Shown here: positions 37,841 to 47,108 of the stretch, piece by piece | How the letters are laid out: every line of letters starts with the position of its first letter | Numbering within the stretch: position 1 is the stretch's first letter | NCBI RefSeq assembly: GCF_014648355.1 | Contig: NZ_BMQY01000010.1 | Span: forward strand, 96,684-160,683 | Source of the DNA: Couchioplanes azureus | Lineage (GTDB): Bacteria > Actinomycetota > Actinomycetes > Mycobacteriales > Micromonosporaceae | Direction: 5' to 3' | Length of the DNA stretch: 64,000 nucleotides | The notes under the pieces: generated by a model | Told to the model about the DNA's origin: nothing | Seen by the model: only the letters and a program-made list of their open reading frames with translations | The model's database searches: none | Position numbers and translations under genes: made by a program

Positions 37841-38848
37841 TCACGAGGACGACGAGAAGGCCGCGTCGAAGGCCGCCGAGGGTGCGTCGAACGCCAGGCG
37901 GCGCACGTACCGCAGCGCCTCCGGGGCGCCCACCAGGCGGTCCATGCCGGCGTCCTCCCACTCGACCGAGAGCGGGCCGTCGTAGCCGATCGCGTTGAGG
38001 GCCCGGAAGCAGTCCTCCCACGGCACGTCACCGTGGCCGGTGGAGACGAAGTCCCAGCCCCGGCGCAGGTCCGCCCACGGCAGGTGGGACGACATCCGGC
38101 CGCGGCGGCCGTCGCCCGTACGGACCTTCGCGTCCTTGCAGTCGACGTGGTAGATCCGGTCCCGGAACTCCAGGATGAAGTTCACCGGGTCCAGGTCCTG
38201 CCACACGAAGTGGGACGGGTCCCAGTTGAGGCCGAACGCCGGGCGGTGGCCGATCGCCTCGAGCGCGCGCCGGGTCGTCCAGTAGTCGTAGGCGATCTCG
38301 CTGGGGTGGACCTCGTGCGCGAAGCGGACGCCCATCTCGTCGAAGACGTCGAGGATCGGGTTCCACCGTGCGGCGAAGTCCGCGTACCCTCGCTCGATCA
38401 TGGCCGGAGGCACCGGCGGGAACATGGCCACCGTGTGCCAGATCGACGAACCGGTGAAGCCGACCACGGTCGCGACGCCGAGCCGGGCCGCCGCGCGCGC
38501 GGTGTCCTTCATCCGCTCCGCCGCCCGGGTGCGGACCCCCTCCGGATCGCCGTCGCCCCAGACGGACGCCGGCAGGATGTCCCGGTGCCGCTCGTCGATC
38601 GGATGGTCGCAGACCGCCTGGCCGACCAGGTGGTTGGAGATGGCGAACACCCGCAGGTTGTGCTTGGCGAGCTGCTCGCGCTTGCGGTCGACGTAGTCGT
38701 CCTCGGCGAGCGCCCGGTCCACCTCGAAGTGGTCACCCCAGCAGGCGATCTCGAGGCCGTCGTACCCCCACTCCGAGGCGAGCCGGCAGACCTCGTCGAA
38801 CGGCAGGTCGGCCCACTGGCCGGTGAAGAGCGTGATCGGTCGCGCCAT
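37841..38848 (-). CDS. Sugar phosphate isomerase/epimerase family protein
   Basis: A 335-aa TIM-barrel protein of the xylose isomerase-like superfamily. Seen: LFTGQWADLPFDEVCRLASEW, EIACWGDHFEVD, VVGFTGSSIWH, FAHEVHPSEIAYD, FGLNWDPSHFVWQ and VEWEDAGMDR; the Glu, Asp/His and Glu ligands expected in the family are present. ATG 38848 has a GGGAGATGA site. The size and motifs suit inosose/sugar-acid isomerases. It lies downstream of the ROK-ABC-dehydrogenase genes on the same strand, so it may act in the same sugar pathway, though two intervening gaps weaken the operon link. Confidence 0.8.
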   Translation of the reverse strand: MARPITLFTGQWADLPFDEVCRLASEWGYDGLEIACWGDHFEVDRALAEDDYVDRKREQLAKHNLRVFAISNHLVGQAVCDHPIDERHRDILPASVWGDGDPEGVRTRAAERMKDTARAAARLGVATVVGFTGSSIWHTVAMFPPVPPAMIERGYADFAARWNPILDVFDEMGVRFAHEVHPSEIAYDYWTTRRALEAIGHRPAFGLNWDPSHFVWQDLDPVNFILEFRDRIYHVDCKDAKVRTGDGRRGRMSSHLPWADLRRGWDFVSTGHGDVPWEDCFRALNAIGYDGPLSVEWEDAGMDRLVGAPEALRYVRRLAFDAPSAAFDAAFSSSS

Positions 38849-39003
38849 CTCATCTCCCTGTTCGCGTGCGTGACGAAGAGGGTTCCGGGCCGGGGCGAGG
38901 GTGACCGGCGGCGGCAACCGTCCGGCGGCGGGCGTTCGCGGCCGCGCCGGGACTGCGCCGCCCGGCGGACCCGCCCGCGCCGGGCGGGGTACCGGCTCAA
39001 ACT

Positions 39004-40131
39004 CTAGGGAAACGCGACCCGGTCAACAAGGGAGGCGGGCGCCGACGGGAGCCGCGGTGCCCCCGGTGGCGAGAGCCCCAGGTCGGCGAGGTCGTCCGCG
39101 CCCGGCCGCGCGATGTCCACGTATTCGGTGGCCGGCACCGCGCCGGCCAGCAGGTGCCGCAGCGCCGCGCGCCGCACCGCGGTGGTCGCCGTGAGCGGTG
39201 GGGGCGGCTCGGATCGCCACGGTACGCGCCGGAGCACCCGCCACGGCCCCGGCGGGAACTCCCGCAGCGCCTGGGCCAGGTCGGCGACGTAGCCCCCGTC
39301 CGGGGTGGTGACCGCGTGCGGCCGCCCGTCACCCGCATAGCGGCGCAGCGTCTCGGCGGCGGCGACCGGATCGGCCACCTGCACCGCGTCCGCCGCCTCG
39401 ACGCGGATCACGGGCACGCCGGCGCCGGCCAGCCGGTCGAGGTAGGCCACCGGGTCCTCCCAGGTGCACGCGAGGTGCGCCAGGTCCAGGGACACGCCGA
39501 GGCGCTCCTTGTCCACCCGGGCGAACGCGGCCGCCACGGACGCGGAGCCGTCGAGCACCGCGCCGGGCTCGGGCCGGAAGCCGACCCGCACGGCGCGGCC
39601 GGTCTGCCAGGCCACCTCCGCGAGGCCGCCGGAGAGCCGTCCCAGGATGCGCGCGCAGGCCTTCTCCTTGCCCTCGTCCCAGCCCTCGCGCCGGCCCAGG
39701 CCGACGGTGGCGACGGCGCCGCGGACCGCGTCGTCGGGCAGCAGATCCACCAGGATGCGCGCCAGGTCGAGGGTGTATTCGAGGCGCGCCGGACTGCTCC
39801 AGTCGGGCTCGTCGGCGGCGGCGCCCGGAGCGGCCTCGCCGTCGGGTTCGCCGTCCGCCGAGCAGGCGACGCCGTTCAACGTGACGACCTCGAGCCGGCG
39901 GGCGTCGAGCTCGGCCCGGAGCCGGGTCCGGGAGCGAGCGTCGATGGCGAGGGCAGCCGCGAGGGCGGGCGGGAACCAGAGGCTCACCCCGACGGTGCCC
40001 GCTTCCCGCCCGGCACGGACGGCGGCATACGTGTCGAGCTGCTCGACGACGTCGGACAGAGTCGTGGCGGGCCGCGGCTCGATGCCGTGGCTCAGGTGGA
40101 CGACCCGTCCCGAGTGGTGGCGCAGACGCAT
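39004..40131 (-). CDS. TIM-barrel protein, EboE-like
   Basis: A 375-aa protein of the xylose isomerase-like fold, resembling the 'metabolite traffic protein EboE' group. Seen: HSGRVVHLSHGIEPRPATTL, VGVSLWFPPALAAAL, VVTLNGVACSAD, FRPEPGAVLDGS, SLDLAHLACTWEDP and RVEAADAV. The metal-ligand pattern is less complete than in the neighbouring isomerase gene. No other ebo-type gene (UbiA-type prenyltransferase, EboC, EboD) is visible near it, so its role may differ. It has its own upstream gap of 642 bp. Confidence 0.6.
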   Translation of the reverse strand: MRLRHHSGRVVHLSHGIEPRPATTLSDVVEQLDTYAAVRAGREAGTVGVSLWFPPALAAALAIDARSRTRLRAELDARRLEVVTLNGVACSADGEPDGEAAPGAAADEPDWSSPARLEYTLDLARILVDLLPDDAVRGAVATVGLGRREGWDEGKEKACARILGRLSGGLAEVAWQTGRAVRVGFRPEPGAVLDGSASVAAAFARVDKERLGVSLDLAHLACTWEDPVAYLDRLAGAGVPVIRVEAADAVQVADPVAAAETLRRYAGDGRPHAVTTPDGGYVADLAQALREFPPGPWRVLRRVPWRSEPPPPLTATTAVRRAALRHLLAGAVPATEYVDIARPGADDLADLGLSPPGAPRLPSAPASLVDRVAFP

Positions 40132-40773
40132 CAGAATCCCTCCTGGAGCGGGGCGTCACCAGTGCCTCCGTACGCGCGTCGTCCGGCGTGGACGTCCCGG
40201 CCGCGGGTGGTCGCGGCCGTCGTGACGGACCGGCGAGATGCCATGACGCCTCCATCCGTACGGTTGCCTGCCCTCAGACACGAGCCTCGACGGCCTGCCG
40301 GATCAGCGGCGTACTCGCCGTGCGACACCCCGGCCGACCGGAACATGATCCACAAAGGTCGGTCCCATCGCCAGCCGCCGATGCGTTCTCCCTTGGTGAG
40401 CTGCCCGGACGGAAATCCGACAGCAACGGAACAGCCAGGAGGAGAGCACGCAATCCGTGCACCAAATGCACACTCGGACAGCCATTGGCATGTCACGCAC
40501 GGATTACCGGCCAGGTGGGACGCGGCAAGGAAGGAGGTGCGGCAGAGCCCGGCGGCGGACACGCGACCCGGCCGGATGCGGGCGCTACGGCGCCGGGGAC
40601 GGCAGGGCGCGGCCGTGCGCCACGGGAACGTTCTGTGCCCGTACTCGTGTCGGGAAAGGCTGCCCGGCAGCGACCCGGAACCCTGGGGTCGATGCCGGAC
40701 ACCCGTTCCGCCGCCGGCCGGTACGGCCCGGGGCGCAACCGGACCGCCCTCGCGGCACCGCGACGGACATCTC
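40132..40773 (-). other. 642-bp gap between dehydrogenase and EboE-like genes
   Basis: No convincing gene; frames here are short, Arg/Pro/Gly-rich and overlap one another. A promoter for the downstream minus-strand gene should lie here but I could not pick out a confident -35/-10 pair or hairpin. Confidence 0.45.
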
Positions 40774-41961
40774 TCAGACGGAAGCCAGTTCCGCCTCCAC
40801 GGGGACCCAGGCCGAGGTGGCCGCCGACCGCTCCACCGCGTCCAGCACCAGTTGCACCTGCAGGGCGTCCGCGAAGGACGGCGCCGGGTCATCCCCCACC
40901 GCGATGGCCGCGATCAGGTCCCGCACCTCGTGGGTGAAGGAGTGCTCGTAGCCGATCGGGTGCCCGGCCGGCCACCAGGCCGCCATGTACGGGTGGTCCG
41001 GCTCCGTCACCAGGATGCGGGTGAAACCCTGCTCGCTGGACGGCGCCGTGGCGTCGTAGAACTCGAGCTCGTTCATCCGCTCGAAGTCGAACGCCACCGA
41101 GCCGAGGGAGCCGTTGAGCTCGACGCGCAGGCCGTTCTTGCGGCCGGTGGCGAAGCGGGTCGCCTCGTAGGTGGCGATCGCCCCGCCGTCGAGGCGGGCC
41201 AGGAAGAGCGCCGCGTCGTCCACGGTGACCTCGCCCGATCCGGCGCGGCCGTTGCCGGTGGCCGAGAGCCCGGCCGCGTCGGCGGGCAGCGGCCGTTCCC
41301 GGACGAAGGTCTCGGTCAGGGCGCTGACGCCGGTGATCCGGGCGCCGGTCACGTACTGGGTGAGGTCGACGATGTGCGCGCCGATGTCGCCCAGCGCCCC
41401 GGACCCGGCCACATCCCGGCGCAGGCGCCAGACCAGCGGGAACTCCGGGTCGACGATCCAGTCCTGGAGGTACACCGCGCGGATGTGGCGCACGGCGCCG
41501 ATCCGGCCCGCGGCCACCAGGCGGCGCATCAGGGCGACGGCGGGCACGCGACGGTAGTTGAAGCCGCACATCGTGCGTACGCCGCGGGTCTGGGCGGCCG
41601 CCGCGGCCGCGGCCATCTCGCGGGCCTCGGCGACCGAGTTGGCCAGGGGTTTCTCGCAGAGCACGTGCTTGCCGGCGGCGAGCGCCGCCAGGGCGATCTC
41701 CGCGTGGGTGTCGCCCGGCGTGCAGATGTCCACGAGGTCGACGTCGTCGCGGGCGACGACCTCGCGCCAGTCGGTGGCGTGCGATTCCCAGCCGAGCGTG
41801 GCGGCGGCGGCCGCGACGCGCTTCTCGTCGCGACCGCAGACCACCGACATCCGCGCCGACAGCGGTAGGTCGAACGCGTGGTTGACGGTGCGCCACGCCT
41901 GTGAGTGCGCGGCGCCCATGAACGCGTGACCGACCATGCCGACCCGCAGCTGCCCCATCAT
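40774..41961 (-). CDS. Gfo/Idh/MocA family oxidoreductase
   Basis: A 395-aa NAD(P)-dependent dehydrogenase. The N-terminal Rossmann fold is seen in LRVGMVGHAFMGAAHSQAW, then VDLVDICTPGDTHAEIALAAL, AGKHVLCEKPLANSVAEA (the EKP motif) and the C-terminal domain with GDIGAHIVDLTQYVTG and YEATRFATGRKNGLRVEL. Expected to oxidise a sugar or cyclitol. The gene follows the sugar ABC transporter genes with a 12-nt gap, so it should act on the transported compound. ATG start could be either of two adjacent Met codons (41961 or 41958). Confidence 0.88.
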   Translation of the reverse strand: MMGQLRVGMVGHAFMGAAHSQAWRTVNHAFDLPLSARMSVVCGRDEKRVAAAAATLGWESHATDWREVVARDDVDLVDICTPGDTHAEIALAALAAGKHVLCEKPLANSVAEAREMAAAAAAAQTRGVRTMCGFNYRRVPAVALMRRLVAAGRIGAVRHIRAVYLQDWIVDPEFPLVWRLRRDVAGSGALGDIGAHIVDLTQYVTGARITGVSALTETFVRERPLPADAAGLSATGNGRAGSGEVTVDDAALFLARLDGGAIATYEATRFATGRKNGLRVELNGSLGSVAFDFERMNELEFYDATAPSSEQGFTRILVTEPDHPYMAAWWPAGHPIGYEHSFTHEVRDLIAAIAVGDDPAPSFADALQVQLVLDAVERSAATSAWVPVEAELASV

Positions 41962-41973
41962 GCTCTCCGTTCG

Positions 41974-43008
41974 TCAGAAACCGAGCTTGCTGTACTGCGC
42001 CGCGTTCTCTTTGGTGATCGTCTCGGAGGCGAGCGTGATCTCCTTGGGCACCTGGAGCTCCACCAGGTCGGACATGCCCTTGCCCTGCCCGATCAGGCGG
42101 GCCAGCGAGATCGCGGAGGACGCCATCGAAGGGCTGTAGGTGACCGTCGCCTTGAGCGGGGTGTTGTCGGCGGCGATGGCGCTGATGGCGGCCTTGGAGC
42201 CGGCGCCACCGACCATGAGGAACTCCTTGCGGTTCGCCTGGTTGATCGCGGCGAGCACGCCGATGCCCTGGTCGTCGTCGTGGTTCCAGAGCGCGTCGAT
42301 CTTCGGCAGGGCCTGCAGGATCTCGGTGGCCGCGCGCTGCCCGGTGTCGGCGGTGAACTCGGCCGGGCGCCGGTTGGCGACCTTGAAGCCGTAGCCGGCC
42401 AGGGCCTCGTTGAAGCCGGCGGTGCGCTCCTGGGTGAGCTCGAGCGAGTCGATGCCCGGGATCTCGCCGATGATGGGGTTCGCGACGCCCTTGGCCTTCA
42501 TCTGCTCGCCGATGTAGGTGCCGGCGGCCAGGCCCATGCCGAAGTTGTCGCCCTTGATCTGCAACCGGTACGCGCCCCGGTCCGGGAACGCACGGTCCAG
42601 GTTGACCACCGGGATGCCGGCCCGCATGGCCTGGAGCCCGACCGAGTTCAGCTCCTTGCCGTCGTGCGGCAGCAGCACGATGACGTTCGGCTTCTGGGCG
42701 ATCAACGTGGACAGTGCCGCGCGCTGGGCGGCCGCGTCGGTGCCCGCCTCGACACTGCGGAACTCCACGTCGGGGTACGCGGCGGCCTGCGCCTTGGCGT
42801 TGCTGGTGATCGCGGCGACCCAGCCATGGTCGGCGCCCGGGGCGGAGAAGCCGATGACGACCTTCTGGCCGGGAGCCGCGTTGTCGTCCTTGTTGGTGTT
42901 GATCTGGGTGTTCTCGCTGGGCGTGTTGCTGGTGCAGGCGGTGAGCAGGGCGCCGGCGCCCACGGCGGCGCCGCCGAGGAGGATACGACGGCGGGACAGT
43001 TCGTTCAT
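41974..43008 (-). CDS. Sugar ABC transporter substrate-binding lipoprotein
   Basis: A 344-aa periplasmic-binding-protein type 1 (RbsB-like). The N-terminus MNELSRRRILLGGAAVGAGALLTAC shows a twin-arginine-like run (RRR) and a lipobox LTAC, so it should be exported and lipid-anchored. The mature protein has VVIGFSAPGADHGWVAAITS, VIVLLPHDGKELNSVGLQAM and WNHDDDQGIGVLAA. It takes part in the ATP-driven uptake of a pentose, hexose or cyclitol. Next to a permease and RbsA-type ATPase. Confidence 0.88.
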   Translation of the reverse strand: MNELSRRRILLGGAAVGAGALLTACTSNTPSENTQINTNKDDNAAPGQKVVIGFSAPGADHGWVAAITSNAKAQAAAYPDVEFRSVEAGTDAAAQRAALSTLIAQKPNVIVLLPHDGKELNSVGLQAMRAGIPVVNLDRAFPDRGAYRLQIKGDNFGMGLAAGTYIGEQMKAKGVANPIIGEIPGIDSLELTQERTAGFNEALAGYGFKVANRRPAEFTADTGQRAATEILQALPKIDALWNHDDDQGIGVLAAINQANRKEFLMVGGAGSKAAISAIAADNTPLKATVTYSPSMASSAISLARLIGQGKGMSDLVELQVPKEITLASETITKENAAQYSKLGF

Positions 43009-43094
43009 CGATTTCTCCCAGGGATGACCGGGCGGCCGTCGCCGGTCGCCGGTGGGGGGTGAGCCGGGTGCAGGTGCGCTAGCGGGGTTCCGAC

Positions 43095-43148
43095 GGGCGT
43101 GCGGATTCGGGCGGGCGTGCGGATTCGGGCGGGCGTGCGGATTCAGGC
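43095..43148. repeat. 18-bp tandem repeat, three units
   Basis: GGGCGTGCGGATTCGGGC is repeated at 43095, 43113 and 43131 with small changes, in the gap between the permease and binding-protein genes and reaching the permease's final codons. It probably arose by slippage; a regulatory role is not evident. Confidence 0.75.
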
Positions 43149-44225
43149 GGGCTTGCGGCCGAGCAGCTGGGTGAGGGAGCGGTAGCGGAACTGCTGGACC
43201 AGGACGGCGGCGACGATGATGCCGCCCTTGACCATGTTCTGCACCTCGGTGGAGAGGTTGTTGATCGCGAAGAGGTTGGTGATGGTGGAGAAGACCAGCA
43301 CCCCGAACAGGGCGCCGATGATCGTGCCGCGGCCGCCGCTGAGCAGCGTGCCGCCGATGATCGCCGCGGCGATCGCGTCCAGCTCGTAGAGGTTCGCCAT
43401 CGCGGCCTGCGCGCTGGTCGCCTGCGACGTCAGCATGATCGCCGCGATGCCGCAGCACAGGCCGGAGAGGGCGTACAGCAGCACGGTGTGCAGCCGGACG
43501 TTGATGCCGGCCAGCCGGGCCGCCTCGACGTTGCCGCCGACGGCGACCGTGCGGCGCCCGAAGGTGGTGCGGTTGAGCAGGACCCAGCCCGCCGCCACCA
43601 CCAGCGCGAGGACGATCACCAGCATCGGGATGCCGAGCAGCTTGCGGCTGGCGAGGTCGTTGATGGTGACGTTCGTCGAGACCTGCGTCTGCTTGCCGGA
43701 GATCTGGGCGGCCAGGCCGCGCGCGGCGACCATCATGGCGAGCGTCGCGATGAAGGGCACCAGTTTCCCGTACGAGACGAGCACGCCGTTGACGAGTCCC
43801 ACCACGACGCCGACCACGATCGCGGTGAAGATCATGCCGGCGGCGCCGTAGCTCTGGGTGGCCAGCGTGGTGCACCAGACTCCGGCGAGCGCGACGATGG
43901 CGCCCACGGAGAGGTCGATGCCGCCGCCGATGATCACGAACGTCATGCCGACGGTGACGACGCCGATCGCGGAGGCCTGCTGGAGGATCGTCCAGACGTT
44001 CCCGGTCACCCAGTTCGCGTCGCCGTAGAGTTCGGGGCGGGTGACGATGCCGATGACCACCAGGACGACGAGGACGCCGACCAGGCCGAGGTTGCGGCGT
44101 ACGGGTTCCGCGCCGTCGCTCCGCCACCAGCTGCCCCGCGGCGGCGGCGCGGCGTGGTCGGAGGTCTTCGGCTCGACCGGCGGAGATTGCGCCGGCACGC
44201 CGGGCCGGGTGCCTTGATCCGTCAT
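43143..44225 (-). CDS. Sugar ABC transporter permease (RbsC-like)
   Basis: A 360-aa permease with many membrane helices (LGLVGVLVVLVVIGIV, VVTVGMTFVIIGGGIDLSVG, LVPFIATLAMMVAARGLAA, IVLALVVAAGWVLL). The RbsC-family motif GGIDLSVGAIVALAG and RRTVAVGGNVEAARLAGI are clear. It overlaps the ATPase gene by 4 nt (ATGA). The C-terminal end overlaps a short tandem repeat. Substrate unknown. Confidence 0.9.
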   Translation of the reverse strand: MTDQGTRPGVPAQSPPVEPKTSDHAAPPPRGSWWRSDGAEPVRRNLGLVGVLVVLVVIGIVTRPELYGDANWVTGNVWTILQQASAIGVVTVGMTFVIIGGGIDLSVGAIVALAGVWCTTLATQSYGAAGMIFTAIVVGVVVGLVNGVLVSYGKLVPFIATLAMMVAARGLAAQISGKQTQVSTNVTINDLASRKLLGIPMLVIVLALVVAAGWVLLNRTTFGRRTVAVGGNVEAARLAGINVRLHTVLLYALSGLCCGIAAIMLTSQATSAQAAMANLYELDAIAAAIIGGTLLSGGRGTIIGALFGVLVFSTITNLFAINNLSTEVQNMVKGGIIVAAVLVQQFRYRSLTQLLGRKPA

Positions 44226-45751
44226 GCCGGTTCACCCTCCATGAGGGACCCCGCCATCACGAGGTCCAGGACAGTCGCTTCGTCGATCCCGTCGGCGGGC
44301 GCCTCGTGGACGAGGTGACCCTCGCGCATGACCAGCACCCGGTCGGCGAGGCCGAGCACCTCGGGCACCTCGCTGGAGACCAGCAGCACCCCCACCCCGC
44401 CGGCCGCGAGGTCGTGGATCACCTGGTAGAGCTCCGCCCGGGCGCCGACGTCGACGCCGCGGGTCGGCTCGTCGAGCAGCAGCAGCCTGGTGCCGCCGAG
44501 CAGCCACCGTCCCACGACGACCTTCTGCTGGTTGCCGCCGGACAGGGTGCGTACCGCCCGCTCGGTGTCGCGGGGACGCAGCTCCAGCAGGTCGGCGGTC
44601 TGCGCGGCGGCGGCCCGTTCCCTGCCGGTCCGGGTGAAGCCGCCGCGGGCGTACCCGGCGAAGGACGAGAGTGTCATGTTGCGGTAGATCGGCTCGTCCA
44701 GCAGCAGCGCCTGGCTCTTGCGCTCCTCGGGCGCCATGCCCATGCCGTTGCGCACGGCGGCACCGATCGAGGCGATCCGCCTGCCTGAGAGGGTGACCGT
44801 GCCGCGGTCCGCGCGGCGGGCGCCGAAGATCGTCTCCAGCAGCTCGGAGCGGCCCGAGCCGACCAGCCCGGCGATGCCGACGATCTCGCCCGCCCGGACG
44901 GTGAGCGACGCGTCCGCGAACTCGCCTTCGCGGGTCAGCCCCTCCACCTCCAGCAGCGGCGCCAGGCCGGACTTCGGCTCGCGCCGGGGGAAGACGTACT
45001 CGATCGCGCGGCCGGTCATGCGGCTGACCAGCTCGTGGGTGGGGGTGTCGCGGGCCGGCAGGTCGGCGGCGGTGGTCCGGCCGTCCTTGAGGACGGTGAC
45101 CCGGTCGCCGATGTCGCGGATCTCCTCCAGCCGGTGCGAGATGTAGACGACCGCGATGCCGTGCGAGGTCAGCTCCCGGATGATCCGGAACAGGTTCTCC
45201 ACCTCGTCGTGGGCGAGCACGGCGCTGGGCTCGTCCATGACGATCAGCCGGGCGTCGTGCGACAGGGCGCGGGCCATGCTGACGATCTGCTTGCCCGCCG
45301 CGGGCAGCGAGCGGACCAGGCGGCGGGGCGGGATCTGCGGGTGGCCGAGACGGGACAGGATCTCCCGCGTCCGGGCGGCCGTGGACCGCCGCCGCAGGAA
45401 TCCCCCGCGGCTCTGCTCGTGCCCCAGGAAGGCGTTCTCCGCCACCGACAGGTCGTCGACGAGGTCGAGCTCCTGGTAGATCGTGGCGATCCCGGCGCGC
45501 ATCGCGGCCTGCGGCGTGGCCGGGGCGAACGGCTCGCCCAGCCAGGTGATGGATCCTTCGTCGGCGTGGTGCACGCCGGCCAGGATCTTGATCAGGGTGG
45601 ACTTGCCGGCGCCGTTCTGACCCAGCAGGCAGTGCACCTCGCCGGCGCGGACCTCCAGCTCGACGCCGTCCAGGGCCCGGACGCCGGGGAAGGTCTTGAC
45701 GACGCCCTCGAGGCGCAGCACGACCTCGCCGGCGCCTCCGGGGGCGCTCAC
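44222..45751 (-). CDS. Sugar ABC transporter ATP-binding protein (RbsA-like)
   Basis: A 509-aa ATPase with two nucleotide-binding domains, as in RbsA. First domain: LLGQNGAGKSTLIKIL (Walker A), a degenerate signature RLVRSLPAAGKQIVSMARAL, Walker B RLIVMDEPSAVL. Second domain: VGIAGLVGSGRSELLETIF, the signature VRTLSGGNQQKVVVGRWL, Walker B RLLLLDEPTRGVD. Drives transport by the adjacent permease. It overlaps both neighbours by 4 nt. Confidence 0.92.
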   Translation of the reverse strand: MSAPGGAGEVVLRLEGVVKTFPGVRALDGVELEVRAGEVHCLLGQNGAGKSTLIKILAGVHHADEGSITWLGEPFAPATPQAAMRAGIATIYQELDLVDDLSVAENAFLGHEQSRGGFLRRRSTAARTREILSRLGHPQIPPRRLVRSLPAAGKQIVSMARALSHDARLIVMDEPSAVLAHDEVENLFRIIRELTSHGIAVVYISHRLEEIRDIGDRVTVLKDGRTTAADLPARDTPTHELVSRMTGRAIEYVFPRREPKSGLAPLLEVEGLTREGEFADASLTVRAGEIVGIAGLVGSGRSELLETIFGARRADRGTVTLSGRRIASIGAAVRNGMGMAPEERKSQALLLDEPIYRNMTLSSFAGYARGGFTRTGRERAAAAQTADLLELRPRDTERAVRTLSGGNQQKVVVGRWLLGGTRLLLLDEPTRGVDVGARAELYQVIHDLAAGGVGVLLVSSEVPEVLGLADRVLVMREGHLVHEAPADGIDEATVLDLVMAGSLMEGEPA

Positions 45752-46950
45752 GACGCCTGCTCGAAGGCGGTGTCGCTGGCCAGGACCGCGGCACCCGTGA
45801 CGCCCGCGCGGGAGCCCAGCTCGCTGAGCACCACCGGGAGGTTCCCGGTCGCCAGCGGGAGCGAGCGCCGGTAGACCACGCTGCGGATCTCGGCGAGCAG
45901 GATGTGACCCAGCTGCGCGAGCCCGCCGCCGATGACGATCATCGACGGGTTCGCGAAGCTGACCAGCGTGGCGAGGGTCGCGCCGAGCCGGCGCCCGCCG
46001 TCGCGGATGAGCCGGATGCAGGTGACGTCCCCCTCGGCGGCGCCGTCGGCGACGTCGCGCGCGCCGAGCTCACCGTGGAGGGCGAGGCGCTCGGAAAGCG
46101 CCGGCGACTCCCCGCTGCGGGCGGCGGCCAGCGCGTCGCGGGCCAGCGCCGCACCGCTGAAGAGGGCCTCCAGACAGCCCGCGTTGCCGCAGGAGCACAC
46201 GGGACCGTGGGCGTCGACCTGGATGTGGCCGATGTCGCCGGCGCAGCCGTCCACGCCCCGGTAGACGCCGCCGCCGAGGTGGATGCCGCAGCCGATGCCC
46301 GTACCGATCTTGACGAACAGGAAGTCGTCGACGGAGTGCGCGACGCCGCCGTGCCGCTCGCCGATGGCCATGATGTTGACGTCGTTGTCCACCACGGCCG
46401 GGCAGCCGTGCTCCCGGGTGAGCAGCTCCCGCACCGGGTAGCGGTCCCAGCCGGGCATGATCGGCGGCGACACGGGGACGCCGTCGCGGAAGCTCACCGG
46501 CCCCGGCACGCCGATGCCCACGCCGTCGAGCCGCTCGTAGGCGCCGTCGGTGCGCGCCTTGGCCAGCAGCTCGTTGACCCGGTGCAGGATCGCCTTGGGA
46601 CCGCTGCGGATGTCGGCGCTCTCCCGGTACGCCGCCACCGGTTCGAGCCGCCCGTTGGTCACCTCGATGTCGATGGAGCTGGCGCCGAGGTCCACGGCGG
46701 CGAACCGCAGCCGGGGGTGCAGCTCGACCAGGGTGGAGCGCCGGCCACCGCGGGAGGCGGCCATTCCGGCCTCGGCGATGTAACCGGCCGCGACCAGGCG
46801 CTCGACCTCGGCGAGCAGGCGGGGCCGGGTCAGGTCCAGCCGGTCGCCGAGCTCGGCGCGGGAGACGGGTCCCTCCTCCCGCAGCAGGCGCAGCAGGCGC
46901 AGGTGGGGGGCATCGACGACGTGCACGGGCAACCTCCGGACCGTCCCCAC
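45748..46950 (-). CDS. ROK family transcriptional regulator
   Basis: A 400-aa NagC/XylR-like repressor. The N-terminal winged helix is seen in LRLLRLLREEGPVSRAELGDRLDLTRPRLLAEVERL. The ROK domain shows VDLGASSIDIEV, GVGIGVPGPVSF, FVKIGTGIGCGIHL and the zinc motif CSCGNAGCLE. It heads the operon (ROK, ATPase, permease, binding protein, dehydrogenase) with 4-nt overlaps, so it probably controls its own transcript. A palindrome (47034-47057) lies in its upstream region. Effector is probably the transported sugar or a derivative. Confidence 0.9.
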   Translation of the reverse strand: MGTVRRLPVHVVDAPHLRLLRLLREEGPVSRAELGDRLDLTRPRLLAEVERLVAAGYIAEAGMAASRGGRRSTLVELHPRLRFAAVDLGASSIDIEVTNGRLEPVAAYRESADIRSGPKAILHRVNELLAKARTDGAYERLDGVGIGVPGPVSFRDGVPVSPPIMPGWDRYPVRELLTREHGCPAVVDNDVNIMAIGERHGGVAHSVDDFLFVKIGTGIGCGIHLGGGVYRGVDGCAGDIGHIQVDAHGPVCSCGNAGCLEALFSGAALARDALAAARSGESPALSERLALHGELGARDVADGAAEGDVTCIRLIRDGGRRLGATLATLVSFANPSMIVIGGGLAQLGHILLAEIRSVVYRRSLPLATGNLPVVLSELGSRAGVTGAAVLASDTAFEQAS

Positions 46951-47033
46951 CGCCGATACACCGACGGTGTCACGTCCGTCACACTAGGGCCCTTCCGGCA
47001 CGGTAGTCCATACCTTCTCGTTGATCACCGTAA

Positions 47034-47057
47034 ACTTTTGTCGCCAGATACAAAAGT
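47034..47057. promoter_or_regulatory. Palindromic operator upstream of the ROK-ABC operon
   Basis: ACTTTTGT (47034-47041) and ACAAAAGT (47050-47057) are a perfect 8-bp inverted repeat with an 8-nt spacer, AT-rich in a GC-rich context, 84-107 bp upstream of the GTG at 46950. It fits an operator for the ROK protein. It could also be a weak terminator for the gene ending at 47109, but there is no GC stem. Confidence 0.65.
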
Positions 47058-47108
47058 GGCGGCCGCGCTCCCGGGAGGGTGCGCGCCCGTCGACGGTGTC
47101 GGCGAGGG

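Noticed and set aside
40187..40950. Several overlapping frames in the gap before the dehydrogenase gene
   Set aside because: Short, mutually overlapping, Arg/Pro-rich, no start signals or family match; treated as noncoding.
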